Assembly (NCBI GenBank): GCA_017992475.1
Contig: JAGOOO010000001.1
Coordinates: forward strand, 62,001 to 126,000
Reading direction: 5' to 3'
Length of the DNA stretch: 64,000 bases
DNA from: Caldisericia bacterium
GTDB lineage: Bacteria; Caldisericota; Caldisericia; JAAYUI01
Both the position numbers and the translations under genes were made by a program. Position 1 is the first letter of the stretch; each line of letters opens with the position of its first letter. Below, piece by piece: positions 1-11,234 of this stretch. The notes below the pieces were generated by a model that was given only the letters and a program-made list of their open reading frames with translations, was not told the origin of the DNA and made no database searches.

Positions 1-1952
<1,952 letters not shown>

Positions 1953-1954
1953 GC

Positions 1955-3463
1955 TCAGCTCCCAAAGGTGGATGATACAGACTGCACAAGTTTGGATATT
2001 CCTTCCTTGTGCGCATCAGTCAGTTTTGGTGCCATTGAGAGCTCCTTAAGGAGATCAGGCCTGAATCTTTTTGCTTCCTCAACAAGGACACGCTCGAACT
2101 CCTGGACCCTATCTTTTCTTATATCATCCAGTGCGCCAAGCGAGTAGGCGCCAAGAATAAGTACCTGCTGACCCACGTGCATCGGGCTGTACTGTGGTTG
2201 TTTAAGCAGTTCGACGAGCTTTTCACCCCTCTGGAGCTTCTTTTGGGTTACCGGGTCGAGCTCTGCGCCAAACTGGGCGAATGCCTTGAGGTCATTGTAC
2301 TGTGACAGATCTAGCTTGAGTGAACCACCGACCTTTTTCATGGTCGGAATCTGGGCGTTTCCACCGACACGGGAAACGGAAAGACCGACGTTTACAGCTG
2401 GCCTTATACCCTCGTGGAAAAGCTCTTTCTCAAGGTATATCTGACCGTCGGTGATGGATATGAGGTTTGTCGGGATGTACTGCGAAACATCGCCGGCCTG
2501 TGTTTCGATTATTGGCAGGGCGGTCATGGAACCACCGCCAAGATCCTTGTGGAGTTTTGCAGCGCGCTCGAGGAGCCTTGAGTGGAGGTAGAAAATGTCT
2601 CCTGGATATGCCTCACGCCCTGGCGGACGCCTCAGAAGCAGTGCAAGTTCCCTGTAGGCATCGGCATGCTTTGAGAGGTCATCATAGATTATCAGGACGT
2701 GCTTGCCGGAGCGCATCAGCTCTTCGCCAATTGCGCAACCGACATAAGGAGCTATGTACCTGGTTGCTGGCGACTGGTCTGCAAGGGTTGTGACGATGAG
2801 GGTGTAATCAAGCGCACCATAATCACGCAGTGTTTTGACAATTCCTGCCATGGTGGACGATTTCTGTGCAATTCCAACATAGATGCAGATTACATTTTCG
2901 TCCTTCTGGTTCAGGATTGTATCAATGGCAATGGCAGTTTTTCCGGTTTGCCTGTCGCCAATGATGAGCTCACGCTGTCCCCTGCCGATCGGGAAAAGGG
3001 CATCAATGGTCTTGATGCCGGTTTGCATCGGCTGATGGACTGGCTCCCTCTCGATTACTGATGGAGCTTTTGTTTCAAGCGGGAGAAACTTTATTGATTT
3101 TGGTGCTGGTTTTCCATCAATCGGATTGCCGAGGGGATCAATTACACGACCAATCAGGTTTTGGGTGTAAGGAATTGAGAGAAGTCTTCCAGTCCTTGAT
3201 ACCCTGTCACCTTCCCTGACGTATTTGTCTTCACCGAGCAAAACGACTCCGACGTAATCAGGAGCAAGCGAGAGCACGAAACCCTCGATGCCACCTTCAA
3301 AACTCAACACCTCGCTGATGAAGGCATCAGAGAGCCCTCTTACTAGGGCAACACCATCACCAACTTCACTGACTGAGCCGGCATTTTCAATTACCGGAAT
3401 GAAAGGTTTTGCCTCAAAAGAGGCCTGCCAGGTGTTGATTATCTCGTCTAGTATCTCAGGCAT
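1955..3463 (-). CDS. atpA: F1Fo ATP synthase subunit alpha
   Basis: Non-catalytic nucleotide-binding subunit of the F1 head, 502 residues as expected. The Walker A motif GDRQTGKT lies near residue 170, and the family signature [14 protein letters not shown] near residue 365. The N-terminal beta barrel and C-terminal helical domain are complete. The ATG at 3463 follows the ribosome site GAGGTGA, which lies across the stop of the b-delta fusion gene, so translation is coupled to it. No anomalies were seen. Confidence 0.98.
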   Translation of the reverse strand: MPEILDEIINTWQASFEAKPFIPVIENAGSVSEVGDGVALVRGLSDAFISEVLSFEGGIEGFVLSLAPDYVGVVLLGEDKYVREGDRVSRTGRLLSIPYTQNLIGRVIDPLGNPIDGKPAPKSIKFLPLETKAPSVIEREPVHQPMQTGIKTIDALFPIGRGQRELIIGDRQTGKTAIAIDTILNQKDENVICIYVGIAQKSSTMAGIVKTLRDYGALDYTLIVTTLADQSPATRYIAPYVGCAIGEELMRSGKHVLIIYDDLSKHADAYRELALLLRRPPGREAYPGDIFYLHSRLLERAAKLHKDLGGGSMTALPIIETQAGDVSQYIPTNLISITDGQIYLEKELFHEGIRPAVNVGLSVSRVGGNAQIPTMKKVGGSLKLDLSQYNDLKAFAQFGAELDPVTQKKLQRGEKLVELLKQPQYSPMHVGQQVLILGAYSLGALDDIRKDRVQEFERVLVEEAKRFRPDLLKELSMAPKLTDAHKEGISKLVQSVSSTFGS

Positions 3464-3467
3464 AGGA

Positions 3468-4295
3468 TCACCTCAAGTCTTCGATGGTGGTTTCAACCAT
3501 CCTTGAGATTGAGGAATCGAATATAGTGTCACCAAAGACTATCCTGAGGCCAGAAATGAGCTCTGGTTTTATGATAAATTCAACCTTGGCGCCGTTTTTC
3601 ACAAAGCCGAGGACGAAATCTGAAACTGCCTTTTTGTCCACTTCTGGCATTTCAGTTGCAGACTCGATGACGATTCTTGATACCTTGCCTGCCTGGGAGA
3701 GCGCATCGCAAAGATTGAGTTTATGGGAATGGATGTCGCAGACTGTGAGTTTTGGCAGCTCAGAAATGATGTGTTTTGTGTAGGCTTCGGTCATGCCATT
3801 ATCGAAGACCTGCTTCATGACCTGTCTTGAAGCCTGAACAATGATCTTTTTCGAGCGGCTCTTTAAATCTTGCTCGGTTATTTCACGCTCACCTTTTGCC
3901 TCTTCCTCTGCAATCCTGAGTATGGACTTGGCGTCTTCCCTTGCTTTACCAATGATCTCTTCCCTTATGGCTTCCGCGGTTTGGACCGTTTCTGATGTTA
4001 TCTTTCTCGATTCCTCGGCTGCCACGCTTTTTTGTTTTTTGGCGTCTTCAAGTCCTGCTTTTGCTTCTTCCTGGAGCTTTTTTGCGTCATCAATGACTGA
4101 AGATGCGGCCTTTTTTCTGTCTTCCATCATCTTCTTTACTGGCTTGTAAAGAAAAGTCCAGAGAACGATGAAAAGTAGAGAGAGGTTGAGTATTGCAAAT
4201 AGCAGGGTTCGCCAGTCAATCTGGATAAGAGATGAAGAAGCTTCTTTTGCAACTTCATTTGCCGCTTGGGCGGCACTAGCTAGCAGATAATTCAT
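3468..4295 (-). CDS. atpFH: F1Fo ATP synthase fused subunit b-delta
   Basis: Peripheral stalk protein joining the a subunit in the membrane to the top of F1. The 275-residue protein has one membrane helix near residues 25-47 ([17 protein letters not shown]), then a charged b-type coiled coil to about residue 150. It ends in a delta-type C-terminal domain ([19 protein letters not shown]). There are no separate atpF and atpH genes: the fusion sits where both belong, between atpE and atpA. It is short for a full b plus full delta (about 340), and the delta N-terminal six-helix domain appears missing. This resembles the b subunit of alternative/N-type F-ATPases. I prefer ATG 4295 (AGGTGG site upstream); GTG 4304 is also possible. 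Confidence 0.9.
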   Translation of the reverse strand: MNYLLASAAQAANEVAKEASSSLIQIDWRTLLFAILNLSLLFIVLWTFLYKPVKKMMEDRKKAASSVIDDAKKLQEEAKAGLEDAKKQKSVAAEESRKITSETVQTAEAIREEIIGKAREDAKSILRIAEEEAKGEREITEQDLKSRSKKIIVQASRQVMKQVFDNGMTEAYTKHIISELPKLTVCDIHSHKLNLCDALSQAGKVSRIVIESATEMPEVDKKAVSDFVLGFVKNGAKVEFIIKPELISGLRIVFGDTIFDSSISRMVETTIEDLR

Positions 4296-4308
4296 TGTGC
4301 CCACCTGC

Positions 4309-4572
4309 TTATATAAGCGGGTTTGCGAAGATAAGGACCAACGCTACTGCAAGGGCATAGATTACGAGCGACTCTATGAGGGCCAGCGAAAGGATCAGGG
4401 TCGTAAATATCCTGTCTCCTGCCTCAGGCTGCCTTGCGATGGCGTCGGCTGCGGCTGCGGCTGCTTTGCCCTGTCCCTGGGCTCCTCCGAATGCTGCAAT
4501 AGCGATTGCGAAAGATGCGGAGAAGACCGAAACAACCTTAATTAACCAAACCATGCTTGTGTTTGCGTCCAT
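4309..4572 (-). CDS. atpE: F1Fo ATP synthase subunit c with Na+-type binding site
   Basis: Proteolipid of the rotor ring, 87 residues, two membrane helices joined by the polar loop ARQPEA. The ion-carrying carboxylate is Glu67. Aligned on the ARQPEA loop with the well-studied Na+ c subunit of Ilyobacter tartaricus, Gln34, Glu67, Ser68 and Tyr72 occupy the positions of Gln32, Glu65, Ser66 and Tyr70, the main Na+ ligands. Proton-type rings usually have Ala in place of Ser68. Leu69 replaces the water-coordinating Thr67 of the model. Na+ coupling is therefore inferred, not proven. The gene follows atpB by 2 nt, with its AAGGGGGT ribosome site across the atpB stop. Confidence 0.97.
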   Translation of the reverse strand: MDANTSMVWLIKVVSVFSASFAIAIAAFGGAQGQGKAAAAAADAIARQPEAGDRIFTTLILSLALIESLVIYALAVALVLIFANPLI

Positions 4573-4574
4573 TG

Positions 4575-5411
4575 TTAGTGACCCCCTTTAGAAGTTACTG
4601 CAGGTTGCAGATAAACCAGGAACAACATGGTAAATACCAGTGCCTGGACAGCTCCGGTGAACAATCCGAGTCCCAGGATGACGATAGGGACAACAAAAGC
4701 CACAAGAGAAGAAATTACTTCGAGAACTATGTGCTCGCCAGTCAGGTTTCCAAAAAGACGGACAGCCAGCGAAAGCGGGCGGCTGACTTCTTCAAGGATG
4801 TTGATTGGCAACATAAATGCGTACGGTTTTACATAATGTTTCAAGTATGGCCCAATGCCTTTGACCTTCATGTATTGCCCATGATAATAGGAAATTGCCG
4901 TTAGAGCGAAACCAGTGGTTACCATAAGGTCGGTTGTTGGCGCAATGACCATCTTGAAATTTTGGGAAACGCCATAGAAAGGAATGAATAGTGAGGAGAC
5001 GATACCCAAAAGGTTTGAAATGAGGATATAGCCGAAGAAAGCACAAACTGCCACCTCATAGCCTTTACCCTCGTGTCCGAGGATGCTCTCTGCAAAATTT
5101 TGTGTGGTGACAACAACCATTTCTGCGAGAACAGCCCTCTTTGATCCAGGTTTTTTAACCCCTGAGCCAATAACTATGATGATCGTGGAGAAAATCACAG
5201 TCGCGATGAGTAGTGCAAAAAACGTGTTTGACAGGGGTGATCCAAAAAGTGAGAAGGTTGTCTGCTGTGGGCCAACTTCAATCTTGTGAGGGTGTGGAGA
5301 AGCTGGAACCAAGAACATTACGCAGGCGTAGGCAGCCACAAAAAATAATGCAATCCAGAAGCTTTTTTTCCTGAGCAGGGGAGTTTTTTTCTTTTTCACC
5401 ACTTCAGCCAT
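4575..5411 (-). CDS. atpB: F1Fo ATP synthase subunit a
   Basis: Stator channel subunit of Fo that passes ions to and from the c-ring. The protein has 278 residues with several membrane helices. The essential arginine lies in the conserved helix segment [13 protein letters not shown] near residue 210. The N-terminus [13 protein letters not shown] is cytoplasmic and basic. The reading frame is open further upstream, but ATG 5411 is chosen because GGAGG lies just before it and it overlaps the previous gene by 8 nt, the pattern used throughout this operon. Confidence 0.96.
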   Translation of the reverse strand: MAEVVKKKKTPLLRKKSFWIALFFVAAYACVMFLVPASPHPHKIEVGPQQTTFSLFGSPLSNTFFALLIATVIFSTIIIVIGSGVKKPGSKRAVLAEMVVVTTQNFAESILGHEGKGYEVAVCAFFGYILISNLLGIVSSLFIPFYGVSQNFKMVIAPTTDLMVTTGFALTAISYYHGQYMKVKGIGPYLKHYVKPYAFMLPINILEEVSRPLSLAVRLFGNLTGEHIVLEVISSLVAFVVPIVILGLGLFTGAVQALVFTMLFLVYLQPAVTSKGGH

Positions 5412-5682
5412 TTTTGCCTCCGCGTTTAAACTTTGTAAACCATATCCACCATAGGCCAAAACCAAGCGCAAAGCCACCAAAAGATGCTAACAAAACATAA
5501 AACCCAAGTAAAACTGGGGCAAAAAGTGCCAGCGCGGCAATGAGGAGCCTCAGCGGGTTTGTAATAACCGTCTGGCCTTTCATGAATGACTTTTGCGTTT
5601 GCAGGTAAAGGAGGTGGAACCATGCGAACCCGAGGCCACAGCCCCAGATCGCTCCGCCTATTATCTCTAATGCTGTTTTCAT
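5404..5682 (-). CDS. Small ATP synthase membrane protein, AtpR/AtpI-like
   Basis: Product of 92 residues with three probable membrane helices (about residues 5-25, 45-65, 70-88) and a basic C-terminus. It lies between the AtpZ-like gene and atpB, overlapping both. Position and topology match the AtpI or AtpR accessory proteins that help assemble the c-ring or supply ions to it. The family assignment rests on context and hydropathy, not on a diagnostic motif. A preceding AtpZ-like gene makes the AtpZ-AtpI/AtpR pair likely. Confidence 0.75.
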   Translation of the reverse strand: MKTALEIIGGAIWGCGLGFAWFHLLYLQTQKSFMKGQTVITNPLRLLIAALALFAPVLLGFYVLLASFGGFALGFGLWWIWFTKFKRGGKNG

Positions 5683-5888
5683 AGCTTGAATTTAAGGGCC
5701 GTTCTTGCTGAGGCAACGAGGCCCATACATATCAGGATCAGGAAGAATATCGGCATTGTCCCCAATGCTTTGTCGAGAAAGAAGCCAGCCACGCCACCAA
5801 GAGCAATGGGCATGATGAGCATGAAGACGATTGTCAGACCAAGGGCCCTTGCTTTTATCATCTCAGCAAATATCTTTCCTGCCCTCAA
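5679..5888 (-). CDS. AtpZ/AtpI-family small membrane protein
   Basis: First gene of the atp block, 69 residues with two membrane helices. The segment GGVAGFFLDKALGT fits the ATPase gene 1 (AtpZ) family, whose members have a Gly-rich helix ending in a LDK-like turn. The start is TTG at 5888, preceded by AAGGAGAG; the frame upstream of it runs into nuoN and has no better ribosome site. It begins only 10 bp after nuoN, so nuo and atp are probably cotranscribed. AtpZ proteins accompany AtpI in several bacteria and have been linked to ion handling or Fo assembly. Confidence 0.8.
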   Translation of the reverse strand: MRAGKIFAEMIKARALGLTIVFMLIMPIALGGVAGFFLDKALGTMPIFFLILICMGLVASARTALKFKL

Positions 5889-5898
5889 TGTTCTCTCC

Positions 5899-7353
5899 TT
5901 AGAGTGATTCGCTAGCTTTTGCAATGAGCTGGTAGATCCATGGCAAAAGGCCAATCACGAGTGTTAAAACCGAGCATACTACTGCCACAAGATAAGCAAA
6001 AGAAAATCCTGGTTTGGTTTCTGTTTCCAAGTGCTCCTGATCTGGAGCCTCAAGATACATGTTCTTTACAATGCCAAAATAATAGAATGCCGAGATGGCA
6101 GAATTTATGACTGCAAGAACCACAAGCCAGTAGAGGCCTGCCGAGACACCGGCGGTAAAAATAAGCAGTTTGCCGAAAAACCCTGCGGCAAATGGAATGC
6201 CAAGGAGCGAGACAAGCGAGACCGTCATTGCAAGTGCCAGACCAGGATCTGTTTTGCTCAATCCCTTGAAGTGGTTTAGGGTTGTTCCACCTCTTCTTAT
6301 TTTTACAACCTTAATTACGGAGAACACTGCGATGTTCATGAGCGCATAGGCGGTAACATACATAAGTATGCCCCTGGCACCCTCTGACCTGATTGCTGCT
6401 TCAGGAGAGAATGCTATTACAACAATGCCTATGAGCATGTAACCTATCTGCGCAATCGAGCTGTAGGCCATGATCCTTTTTACTTCAGTCTGCCAGATCG
6501 CAGTGAGGTTACCATATGTCATGGAGAGTGCCGAGATGGCAGCTATTGACCATTTTACCAGATTGGTGAAATTGTCGCTTGCCACTGGGTTAATGCCCAT
6601 TGATATAAATCTTGAAAGAACTATCAAGGCACCAATTTTTGGGGCAACAGAAATGAATGCAGTTGATATTGGCGGTGAGCCTTCGTAAACATCCGGGGCC
6701 CAGAAATGAAACGGAACTGCCGCTATTTTGAAAGAAAGGCCTGCGAGTACAAATATGAACCCGACCATTTCAAGCGGAGTGCCCTTTATGCTGTTGAAAA
6801 GCTCTACAAAGCTGAATGTACCTGCTGTTGTGTAGATGAGGGATATTCCATAGATCGTCATTGCAGATGCAAATGCGCCAAGCAGGAAGTATTTTACGAC
6901 GGCCTCTTTTGATTTGGGATCGTGTGATTTCAGGCCTGCCAGCATGTATAGGGGTATTGAAGACAGCTCTATTCCCAAATAGAGCGAGAGCATGTGTGAC
7001 GACTGGACCAGGAGCATCAAGCCGGTGACGGAGATGAGCATGAGGAATACGAATTCTCCCTGGCGCTTTGAGGCATCGTTGAACATGTCAAGCGAGGAGA
7101 GCAGTATTGGCACGGAGATGACCAGAAGCAGTCCCCTGGCAAAATTGGAGAAATCATTTTGCACAAAAAGGTTGCCTGCTGGTTCCCTGATTCCTGGAAC
7201 AGTCTGCATGACAATAAACGAAACCACGACAGTCAGGATAGCCAACAAGCCAAGCATATACTTCCTTAGCGGAAACTTGAATACCGACAGGAGTAGTATT
7301 ATGCAGGCCCCAACAAGAAGGACCATCTCTGGATAAAATGAAGCAAAGTTCAT
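5899..7353 (-). CDS. nuoN: NADH-quinone oxidoreductase subunit N
   Basis: Antiporter-like membrane subunit of respiratory complex I, 484 residues, about 14 membrane helices. The family core is clear: a lysine-bearing helix in AVPFHFWAPDVYEGSP and the discontinuous helix region around YSSIAQIGYMLIG. NuoN carries one of the proton (or Na+) half-channels of the membrane arm. It is the last nuo gene and follows nuoM by 9 bp. The next gene, of the atp operon, follows after 10 bp. Confidence 0.97.
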   Translation of the reverse strand: MNFASFYPEMVLLVGACIILLLSVFKFPLRKYMLGLLAILTVVVSFIVMQTVPGIREPAGNLFVQNDFSNFARGLLLVISVPILLSSLDMFNDASKRQGEFVFLMLISVTGLMLLVQSSHMLSLYLGIELSSIPLYMLAGLKSHDPKSKEAVVKYFLLGAFASAMTIYGISLIYTTAGTFSFVELFNSIKGTPLEMVGFIFVLAGLSFKIAAVPFHFWAPDVYEGSPPISTAFISVAPKIGALIVLSRFISMGINPVASDNFTNLVKWSIAAISALSMTYGNLTAIWQTEVKRIMAYSSIAQIGYMLIGIVVIAFSPEAAIRSEGARGILMYVTAYALMNIAVFSVIKVVKIRRGGTTLNHFKGLSKTDPGLALAMTVSLVSLLGIPFAAGFFGKLLIFTAGVSAGLYWLVVLAVINSAISAFYYFGIVKNMYLEAPDQEHLETETKPGFSFAYLVAVVCSVLTLVIGLLPWIYQLIAKASESL

Positions 7354-7362
7354 CTCGTCTCC

Positions 7363-8853
7363 TTAAACTATTGGAAGTGTTGGCAGTGTGGTGATTGCAT
7401 GTTGTATCATATTGAGGAGCGGCATCGGGAATATTCCAATGAAGAATATGAATCCAAGAAGCGGGGTTGCGGCGAAAAATTCCCTGAAGCTTGCGTCCCT
7501 GAGCTCCTTGAAATGCGGGTCTGCAACAGTGCCGAACAACACTCTTTGCATCATCCAGAGCATGACACCACCGTTTATGATCATTCCAACAACGGAGACC
7601 CAGGCCCACCAGTTGACTGCCTGATATGCCGCAGTCATTGAAAGGAACTCACTGACAAAACCAGCAAGAGCTGGCAAACCGATTGATGCAAATGATGCGA
7701 TGATGAGCATTATCGAGATGATTGGAATGATTGATGCCATTCCCGGGAGCTTTGCAATTTCCCTTGTGTGGGTTCTGTCATAGATGTAGCCGACCAAAAG
7801 GAAGAGGAGGCCTGTTGTGATGCCGTGGTTGAACATTACAAGCACGGCCCCCTGGAGAGCAGCCACAGCACCTGTTTTGAGGAATGCCGCTACAGCCAGG
7901 AGAACAAAGCCCATGTGGTTCACTGAAGTGTATGCAACAAGTTTTTTGAGGTCTTTCTGGACAAGCGAACAGAATGCTCCGTAAACAATGCCTATTACTC
8001 CAAGAATACCGATGATGTCTGCCCACCATGTTGCAGCATACGGCATGATACCTACTCCGATACGGATGAGGCCGTAGCCTCCCATTTTAAGCAGGACGCC
8101 TGCAAGGAGGATTGATATTGGGGCCGGTGCTTCGACGTGTGCATCAGGAAGCCAGGTATGGAATGGGAAAGACGGTACCTTGATTGCGAAACCGAGGAAG
8201 AGTGCTCCAAACACTGGGAGTCCAAGGGCCCACCCTCTCAGGTTGGCACTTGTCTCGATCAACTGTGGTATCGAGAAGGTGTTTTGCCCGGAAGCAAAAT
8301 ATATTGCAAGCACACCGACCAGCATGAACAGGGAGCCAACCAAAGTGTAGATGAAGAACTTGATCGATGCGTAGAGCTTTCTGGGGCCACCCCAGATACC
8401 GATCAGGAAGTACATCGGTACAAGCACAAGTTCCCAGAACACATAGAAAAGCACCAGGTCAAGCGAAACAAAGACGCCTATAAGACCGGTTTCAAGAAGC
8501 AGGAACAGTGAATAGTACTCCTTGTTTCTGTGGTCGATGTTGAACGATGCAAGACAGGCAACAAAGGAAAGGAGGGTTGTGAGGAAGAGCATGAGCATTG
8601 ACATGCCATCGACACCAAAGAAGTAGGTAATGCCAACACTTTCAACCCATGGCACCTTGTCGATCAGCTGGAAACCAGGAACTGAAGTTTTAAACTGTGT
8701 CCAGATGAATATGGAAATGATTAGGTTGGCTACTGTAAAGCCAAGAGCGGTCCATTTGATCCAGCCTGCCCATTTTTTCGGGAAGAGCAGAAGCAAGAGC
8801 GAACCGAGGAGCGGAAGAAACGTTACGATTGTAAGCAATCCATTGAATTCCAT
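7363..8853 (-). CDS. nuoM: NADH-quinone oxidoreductase subunit M
   Basis: Antiporter-like membrane subunit, 496 residues, usual length. Conserved features include the glutamate in the fifth helix (FYVFWELVLVPMYFLIG) and the broken helix region SFPFHTWLPDAHVEAP. The C-terminal half shows the TSVNHMGFV segment near the functional lysine and histidine. The start ATG 8853 follows AGGAGG, and the gene is 9 bp after nuoL. Together with NuoL and NuoN it forms the ion-pumping part of the membrane arm. Confidence 0.97.
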   Translation of the reverse strand: MEFNGLLTIVTFLPLLGSLLLLLFPKKWAGWIKWTALGFTVANLIISIFIWTQFKTSVPGFQLIDKVPWVESVGITYFFGVDGMSMLMLFLTTLLSFVACLASFNIDHRNKEYYSLFLLLETGLIGVFVSLDLVLFYVFWELVLVPMYFLIGIWGGPRKLYASIKFFIYTLVGSLFMLVGVLAIYFASGQNTFSIPQLIETSANLRGWALGLPVFGALFLGFAIKVPSFPFHTWLPDAHVEAPAPISILLAGVLLKMGGYGLIRIGVGIMPYAATWWADIIGILGVIGIVYGAFCSLVQKDLKKLVAYTSVNHMGFVLLAVAAFLKTGAVAALQGAVLVMFNHGITTGLLFLLVGYIYDRTHTREIAKLPGMASIIPIISIMLIIASFASIGLPALAGFVSEFLSMTAAYQAVNWWAWVSVVGMIINGGVMLWMMQRVLFGTVADPHFKELRDASFREFFAATPLLGFIFFIGIFPMPLLNMIQHAITTLPTLPIV

Positions 8854-8862
8854 TCATTCCTC

Positions 8863-10926
8863 CTAATTTAGGACGGCAAACCATGCCACAAGTATCAATA
8901 CCAGTGCTATTGAGGCAAACATTATTGTCGCGTAGTTTGGAAGGTAGCCGGTTTGCACCTTCCTGACCTTTGAGCCAATGAATCCAGTCAACGCAGCAAC
9001 GCCATTGACGGCACCATCTATGACATTTTCATCAAACCATTTGACAAGTTCTGACACCTTGACGGTCAGATACCCTACCAGGTTGACCAGACCGTCAACT
9101 ATTCCGGCATCGAACCAATAAACGATGTTGCCAAGAACAACCGAGAGCCATGCCATTCCATTGACTGCCCCGTCAATGACTGTCCGATCAAACCAGTGGC
9201 AAAATTCACTCACATAGAAAAGCGGCTTCACTGCGATGAAAGTCCAGGCCTCATCAATAAACCACTTATTCTTGAAAAAGAGGTAAAGTGGTTTGAGGAC
9301 CCTTATGAGTGTTTCTTTTTTGAACCAGCCCCAGGCGTAGATTGCGAGCCCAAGGAAGATGCCTGCAAGAACAAGCCCTGTGGAGCCAAAAATGAGCGTC
9401 CAGTTGACTGCTTCGGATTCGAACTCATGGAAGAATATAAACCTCTGGAAGAGTTCACCAAAGAACGGTGCCCCGACGAAGCCTATCACCACTGAAAGCA
9501 CGGCCAGTATTATTAGCGGAAGGGTTGTCTTCCACGAGGCTTCGTGGGCATGGTTTTCTTTTCTGGGTTTTCCAAAGAAGGTCAGCCAGACACATCTTGT
9601 CATGTAGTATGGGGTGAGGAAGGCGGTTATCAGTGCGAGGATAAGCGGTATGGTCGAGTGGGTTGCCTCTGCCCCGACAAGTATTGCGTCTTTACTCCAA
9701 AACCCGGCAAACGGGAAGAGTCCCGCAAGGGCAAGCGATCCAAGTATGAAAGTCCACGCGGTGATGGGCATTTTTTTGAACAGTCCGCCCATTTCATGCA
9801 TGTTTTGGGTATGTGTTGCGTGAATGACCGAGCCTGAGCCAAGGAAGAGCAAACCTTTGAACATTGCGTGGGTCATGAGGTGGAAGAGTGCAGCAGTGTA
9901 GCCAAATTTGCCGAAACCCAGCGCCATTACCATGTAACCCAGTTGACTGATGGTTGAATAGGCAAGAACCTTTTTGATGTCATCCTGCACCGTGGCTATT
10001 GTTGCAGCAAAAATTGCCGTGAAAGAGCCAACATAAGTGACGACCTTCAAAGCAATCCCACTGGAATCAAGTGTGAACAGCCCCATACACCTTGCAACAA
10101 GATATATACCGGCCGCGACCATAGTTGCGGCATGGATAAGCGCAGAAACTGGTGTCGGGCCTTCCATGGCGTTGGGGAGCCAGACGTGGAGCGGGAACTG
10201 GGCAGATTTGCCCATTGCGCCCATAAAAATCAGGAGTGGTATTATTATGAGAAGAGCAGGGGCGAGTGATGCAATTGCAGATGGCAGGGCCTCAAGGTTG
10301 AGCGTATGAGGGTTTGAGAGTATGAGGCACATTATTATGCCTGTGAAGAGGCCAATATCTCCAACTTTTGTAACAAAAAAAGCCTTCTTTGCGGCCTGGT
10401 ATGCGGACCTCTTGTGGAACCAGAAGCCTATGAGAAGATATGAACAGAGACCAACCAACTCCCAAAAAGCAAAGAGCTGGAGAAGGTTTGATGCGGTAAC
10501 TACGCCGAGCATTGCAGTCGTGAAGAGCTGGAGTTCGGCATAGAACCTTGCAATTCCAGGATCACCGTGCATGTAGTCCTGGGAGAACAGGTGCACAAGG
10601 AACGATACCAGCGTGACCACACAAAGCATCATTGCACAGAGCTGGTCGACCCTAAACCCGAAATCAAGCGTCAGGTTGCCAGACTGGAGCCAGACAAAGC
10701 TGACTGTTGGTGCTGGCCCGTTTGCGATAACGAGTCCAAGCACCACAATCGAGGTTATCAATGAAATAAAGATGCTTATTGTTGCGAGCTTTGGTCCCCA
10801 CTCCTTTGCTATTTTTCCGCAGAGGCCAACAATGATGAATCCCAGAAGTGGAAAGGCCATCGTTAAAACAGCGAGGATCGAGGTGAGGGTCCAGGAACCG
10901 GCAAGGGAAGCTACAGTGTGTTCCAT
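8863..10926 (-). CDS. nuoL: NADH-quinone oxidoreductase subunit L with repeated C-terminal segment
   Basis: Distal antiporter-like subunit of complex I, 687 residues, longer than typical NuoL (about 610-640). The conserved helix FAFWELVGLCSYLLIGFW and the LPNAMEGPTPVSALIHAATM segment are intact. Beyond the antiporter core, residues about 578-642 hold three copies of a WFDxxVIDGAVNG-like motif spaced exactly 26 residues apart, just before the final membrane helix. Most NuoL proteins I know carry one such VDG motif. The start ATG 10926 follows AGGAGG; an upstream in-frame start would lie inside nuoK and has no support. Confidence 0.96.
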   Translation of the reverse strand: MEHTVASLAGSWTLTSILAVLTMAFPLLGFIIVGLCGKIAKEWGPKLATISIFISLITSIVVLGLVIANGPAPTVSFVWLQSGNLTLDFGFRVDQLCAMMLCVVTLVSFLVHLFSQDYMHGDPGIARFYAELQLFTTAMLGVVTASNLLQLFAFWELVGLCSYLLIGFWFHKRSAYQAAKKAFFVTKVGDIGLFTGIIMCLILSNPHTLNLEALPSAIASLAPALLIIIPLLIFMGAMGKSAQFPLHVWLPNAMEGPTPVSALIHAATMVAAGIYLVARCMGLFTLDSSGIALKVVTYVGSFTAIFAATIATVQDDIKKVLAYSTISQLGYMVMALGFGKFGYTAALFHLMTHAMFKGLLFLGSGSVIHATHTQNMHEMGGLFKKMPITAWTFILGSLALAGLFPFAGFWSKDAILVGAEATHSTIPLILALITAFLTPYYMTRCVWLTFFGKPRKENHAHEASWKTTLPLIILAVLSVVIGFVGAPFFGELFQRFIFFHEFESEAVNWTLIFGSTGLVLAGIFLGLAIYAWGWFKKETLIRVLKPLYLFFKNKWFIDEAWTFIAVKPLFYVSEFCHWFDRTVIDGAVNGMAWLSVVLGNIVYWFDAGIVDGLVNLVGYLTVKVSELVKWFDENVIDGAVNGVAALTGFIGSKVRKVQTGYLPNYATIMFASIALVLILVAWFAVLN
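9001..9195 (-). repeat. Three 26-codon repeats within nuoL
   Basis: Three tandem units in the NuoL C-terminus, each opening with WFD and followed by (V/I)(I/V)DG(A/L)VN. The units begin at residues 578, 604 and 630. The first and third are nearly identical over 13 residues and the middle one has diverged. They fall in the amphipathic lateral-helix region that runs along the membrane arm. Confidence 0.8.
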
Positions 10927-10934
10927 TGTCCCTC

Positions 10935-11234
10935 CTACCACTTGAGCAGGCTGAACTGCTCGAGAGTTACCCAGCCCTTTGCCCTGTACATTGCCACAAT
11001 TGCACCGAGTCCGACAATGGTTTCAGCTGCTGCAATTGCTATGGCAAACACGACCATTGACTGCGCCATGCCTGGATCGGGGAGCTGGCTTGCCGTAGCG
11101 ATGAAGGTGAGGTTGGCCCCATTGAGCATCAACTCAATGCACATAAGTATCCTGATGGCGTTTCTCAGGGTGAGGGCGCCGAGGACACCAAAGCTGAATA
11201 TTGCAGCACCAAGGATAAGCAAGAGGTAGTTCAT
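10935..11234 (-). CDS. nuoK: NADH-quinone oxidoreductase subunit K
   Basis: Small three-helix membrane subunit of complex I, 99 residues, normal size. Two conserved glutamates in helices 2 and 3 are visible (CIELMLNGANLTF and AAAETIVGLGAIVA); they lie on the ion-transfer path through the membrane arm. The start overlaps the nuoJ stop by 4 nt, and its stop forms part of the AGGAGG ribosome site of nuoL, giving tight coupling. Confidence 0.97.
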   Translation of the reverse strand: MNYLLLILGAAIFSFGVLGALTLRNAIRILMCIELMLNGANLTFIATASQLPDPGMAQSMVVFAIAIAAAETIVGLGAIVAMYRAKGWVTLEQFSLLKW

